Part shown: piece after piece, positions 63,891 through 63,959 of the stretch
Layout of the letters: every line of letters begins with the position of its first letter
Numbering within the stretch: position 1 is the stretch's first letter
NCBI RefSeq assembly: GCF_030815295.1
Contig: NZ_JAUSWP010000006.1
Strand: one strand, 5' to 3'
Length of the DNA stretch: 63,959 nucleotides
Source of the DNA: Mycoplasma yeatsii
GTDB taxonomy: Bacteria > Bacillota_I > Bacilli_A > Mycoplasmatales > Mycoplasmataceae
Translations under genes and position numbers: made by a program
The notes under the pieces: model-generated
Told to the model about the DNA's origin: nothing
Database searches by the model: none
Seen by the model: only the letters and a program-made list of their open reading frames with translations

Positions 63891-63932
63891 TTACCAATTA
63901 TATGTTTTGGATCCAAAACATATAATTGGTAA
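63891..63932. repeat. 42-bp perfect palindrome
   Basis: A perfect 42-bp inverted repeat with no loop, centred on a GGATCC at 63909-63914. It ends immediately before the ribosome-binding site of the gene that starts at 63944. It could be an operator, or as RNA a long hairpin that hides or presents the Shine-Dalgarno. Confidence 0.85.
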
Positions 63933-63943
63933 AGGAGGTTAGA

Positions 63944-63959
63944 ATGTTTACTATTTTAG
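63944..63959 (+). CDS. Start of a plus-strand gene (truncated by window)
   Basis: ATG 63944 is preceded by AAAGGAGGTTAGA, an excellent ribosome-binding site. Only five codons are visible (MFTIL), so the product cannot be named. It is divergent from rpsL. Confidence 0.55.

Overview
The window is a very AT-rich stretch of a Mycoplasma (Mollicutes) chromosome. UGA must be read as tryptophan: rpoB, rpoC, atpA, atpB, fusA, tuf, purA, purB, cysS and many others contain in-frame TGA exactly where Trp is expected, and no frameshifts are needed once this is allowed. The several DUF285 repeat surface proteins (the repeats also known as PARCELs), UGA=Trp and a full F-type ATPase point to the M. mycoides / M. 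capricolum cluster (Spiroplasma group). Species level is not resolved from sequence alone. No tRNA, rRNA, CRISPR array or recognisable IS element was seen.

Layout. 1-3.7 kb: secA (-) divergent from an IMPACT-family gene (+). 3.8-10.4 kb: an accessory surface-antigen island of three DUF285 proteins, one on minus and two on plus, with promoters that contain homopolymer tracts and a striking pair of perfect palindromes. 10.4-12.7 kb: a PAP2-family phosphatase (-) and a stand-alone 5'-3' exonuclease (+). 12.7-19.6 kb: the F1Fo ATP synthase operon (atpI-like, B, E, F, H, A, G, D, C, all minus). 19.8-27.4 kb: upp, an LtaS-like sulfatase-fold membrane enzyme with a C9 tract in its reading frame, glyA, rpiB, a small rhodanese (+), purB and purA. 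27.5-40.7 kb: transcription/translation core: rpoC, rpoB, an unassigned gene, rplL/rplJ with an L10 leader-attenuator, a surface repeat protein, a FolT-like ECF S component, rplA and rplK. 40.8-45.1 kb: one 1452-residue surface protein of about 15 repeat modules followed by DUF285 repeats. 45.3-51 kb: nusG, secE, rpmG, a TrmH/RlmB-type methyltransferase, cysS, a second ECF S component and a lipoprotein. 51-55.7 kb: replicative helicase and rplI, then rpsR-ssb-rpsF, then leucyl aminopeptidase. 55.7-59.3 kb: a large orphan FtsX-type permease. 59.4-63.8 kb: tuf, fusA, rpsG, rpsL. A divergent plus-strand gene begins at the right edge behind a 42-bp perfect palindrome.

How it fits together. Most of the window is housekeeping: protein export (SecA, SecE), ATP synthesis or proton pumping, RNA polymerase with ribosomal stalk proteins, and nucleotide salvage (Upp, PurA, PurB). 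The variable component is a family of anchored proteins built as N-terminal signal anchor + about 70-residue beta-rich modules + DUF285 repeats. Three of the four DUF285 genes have a homopolymer (T13, A14, A15) between plausible -35 and -10 boxes, and the fourth has a GC palindrome there. A C9 tract in the LtaS-like gene could also switch that enzyme. Together with the 462-bp repeat array in the giant gene these suggest a cell-surface variation system (inference).
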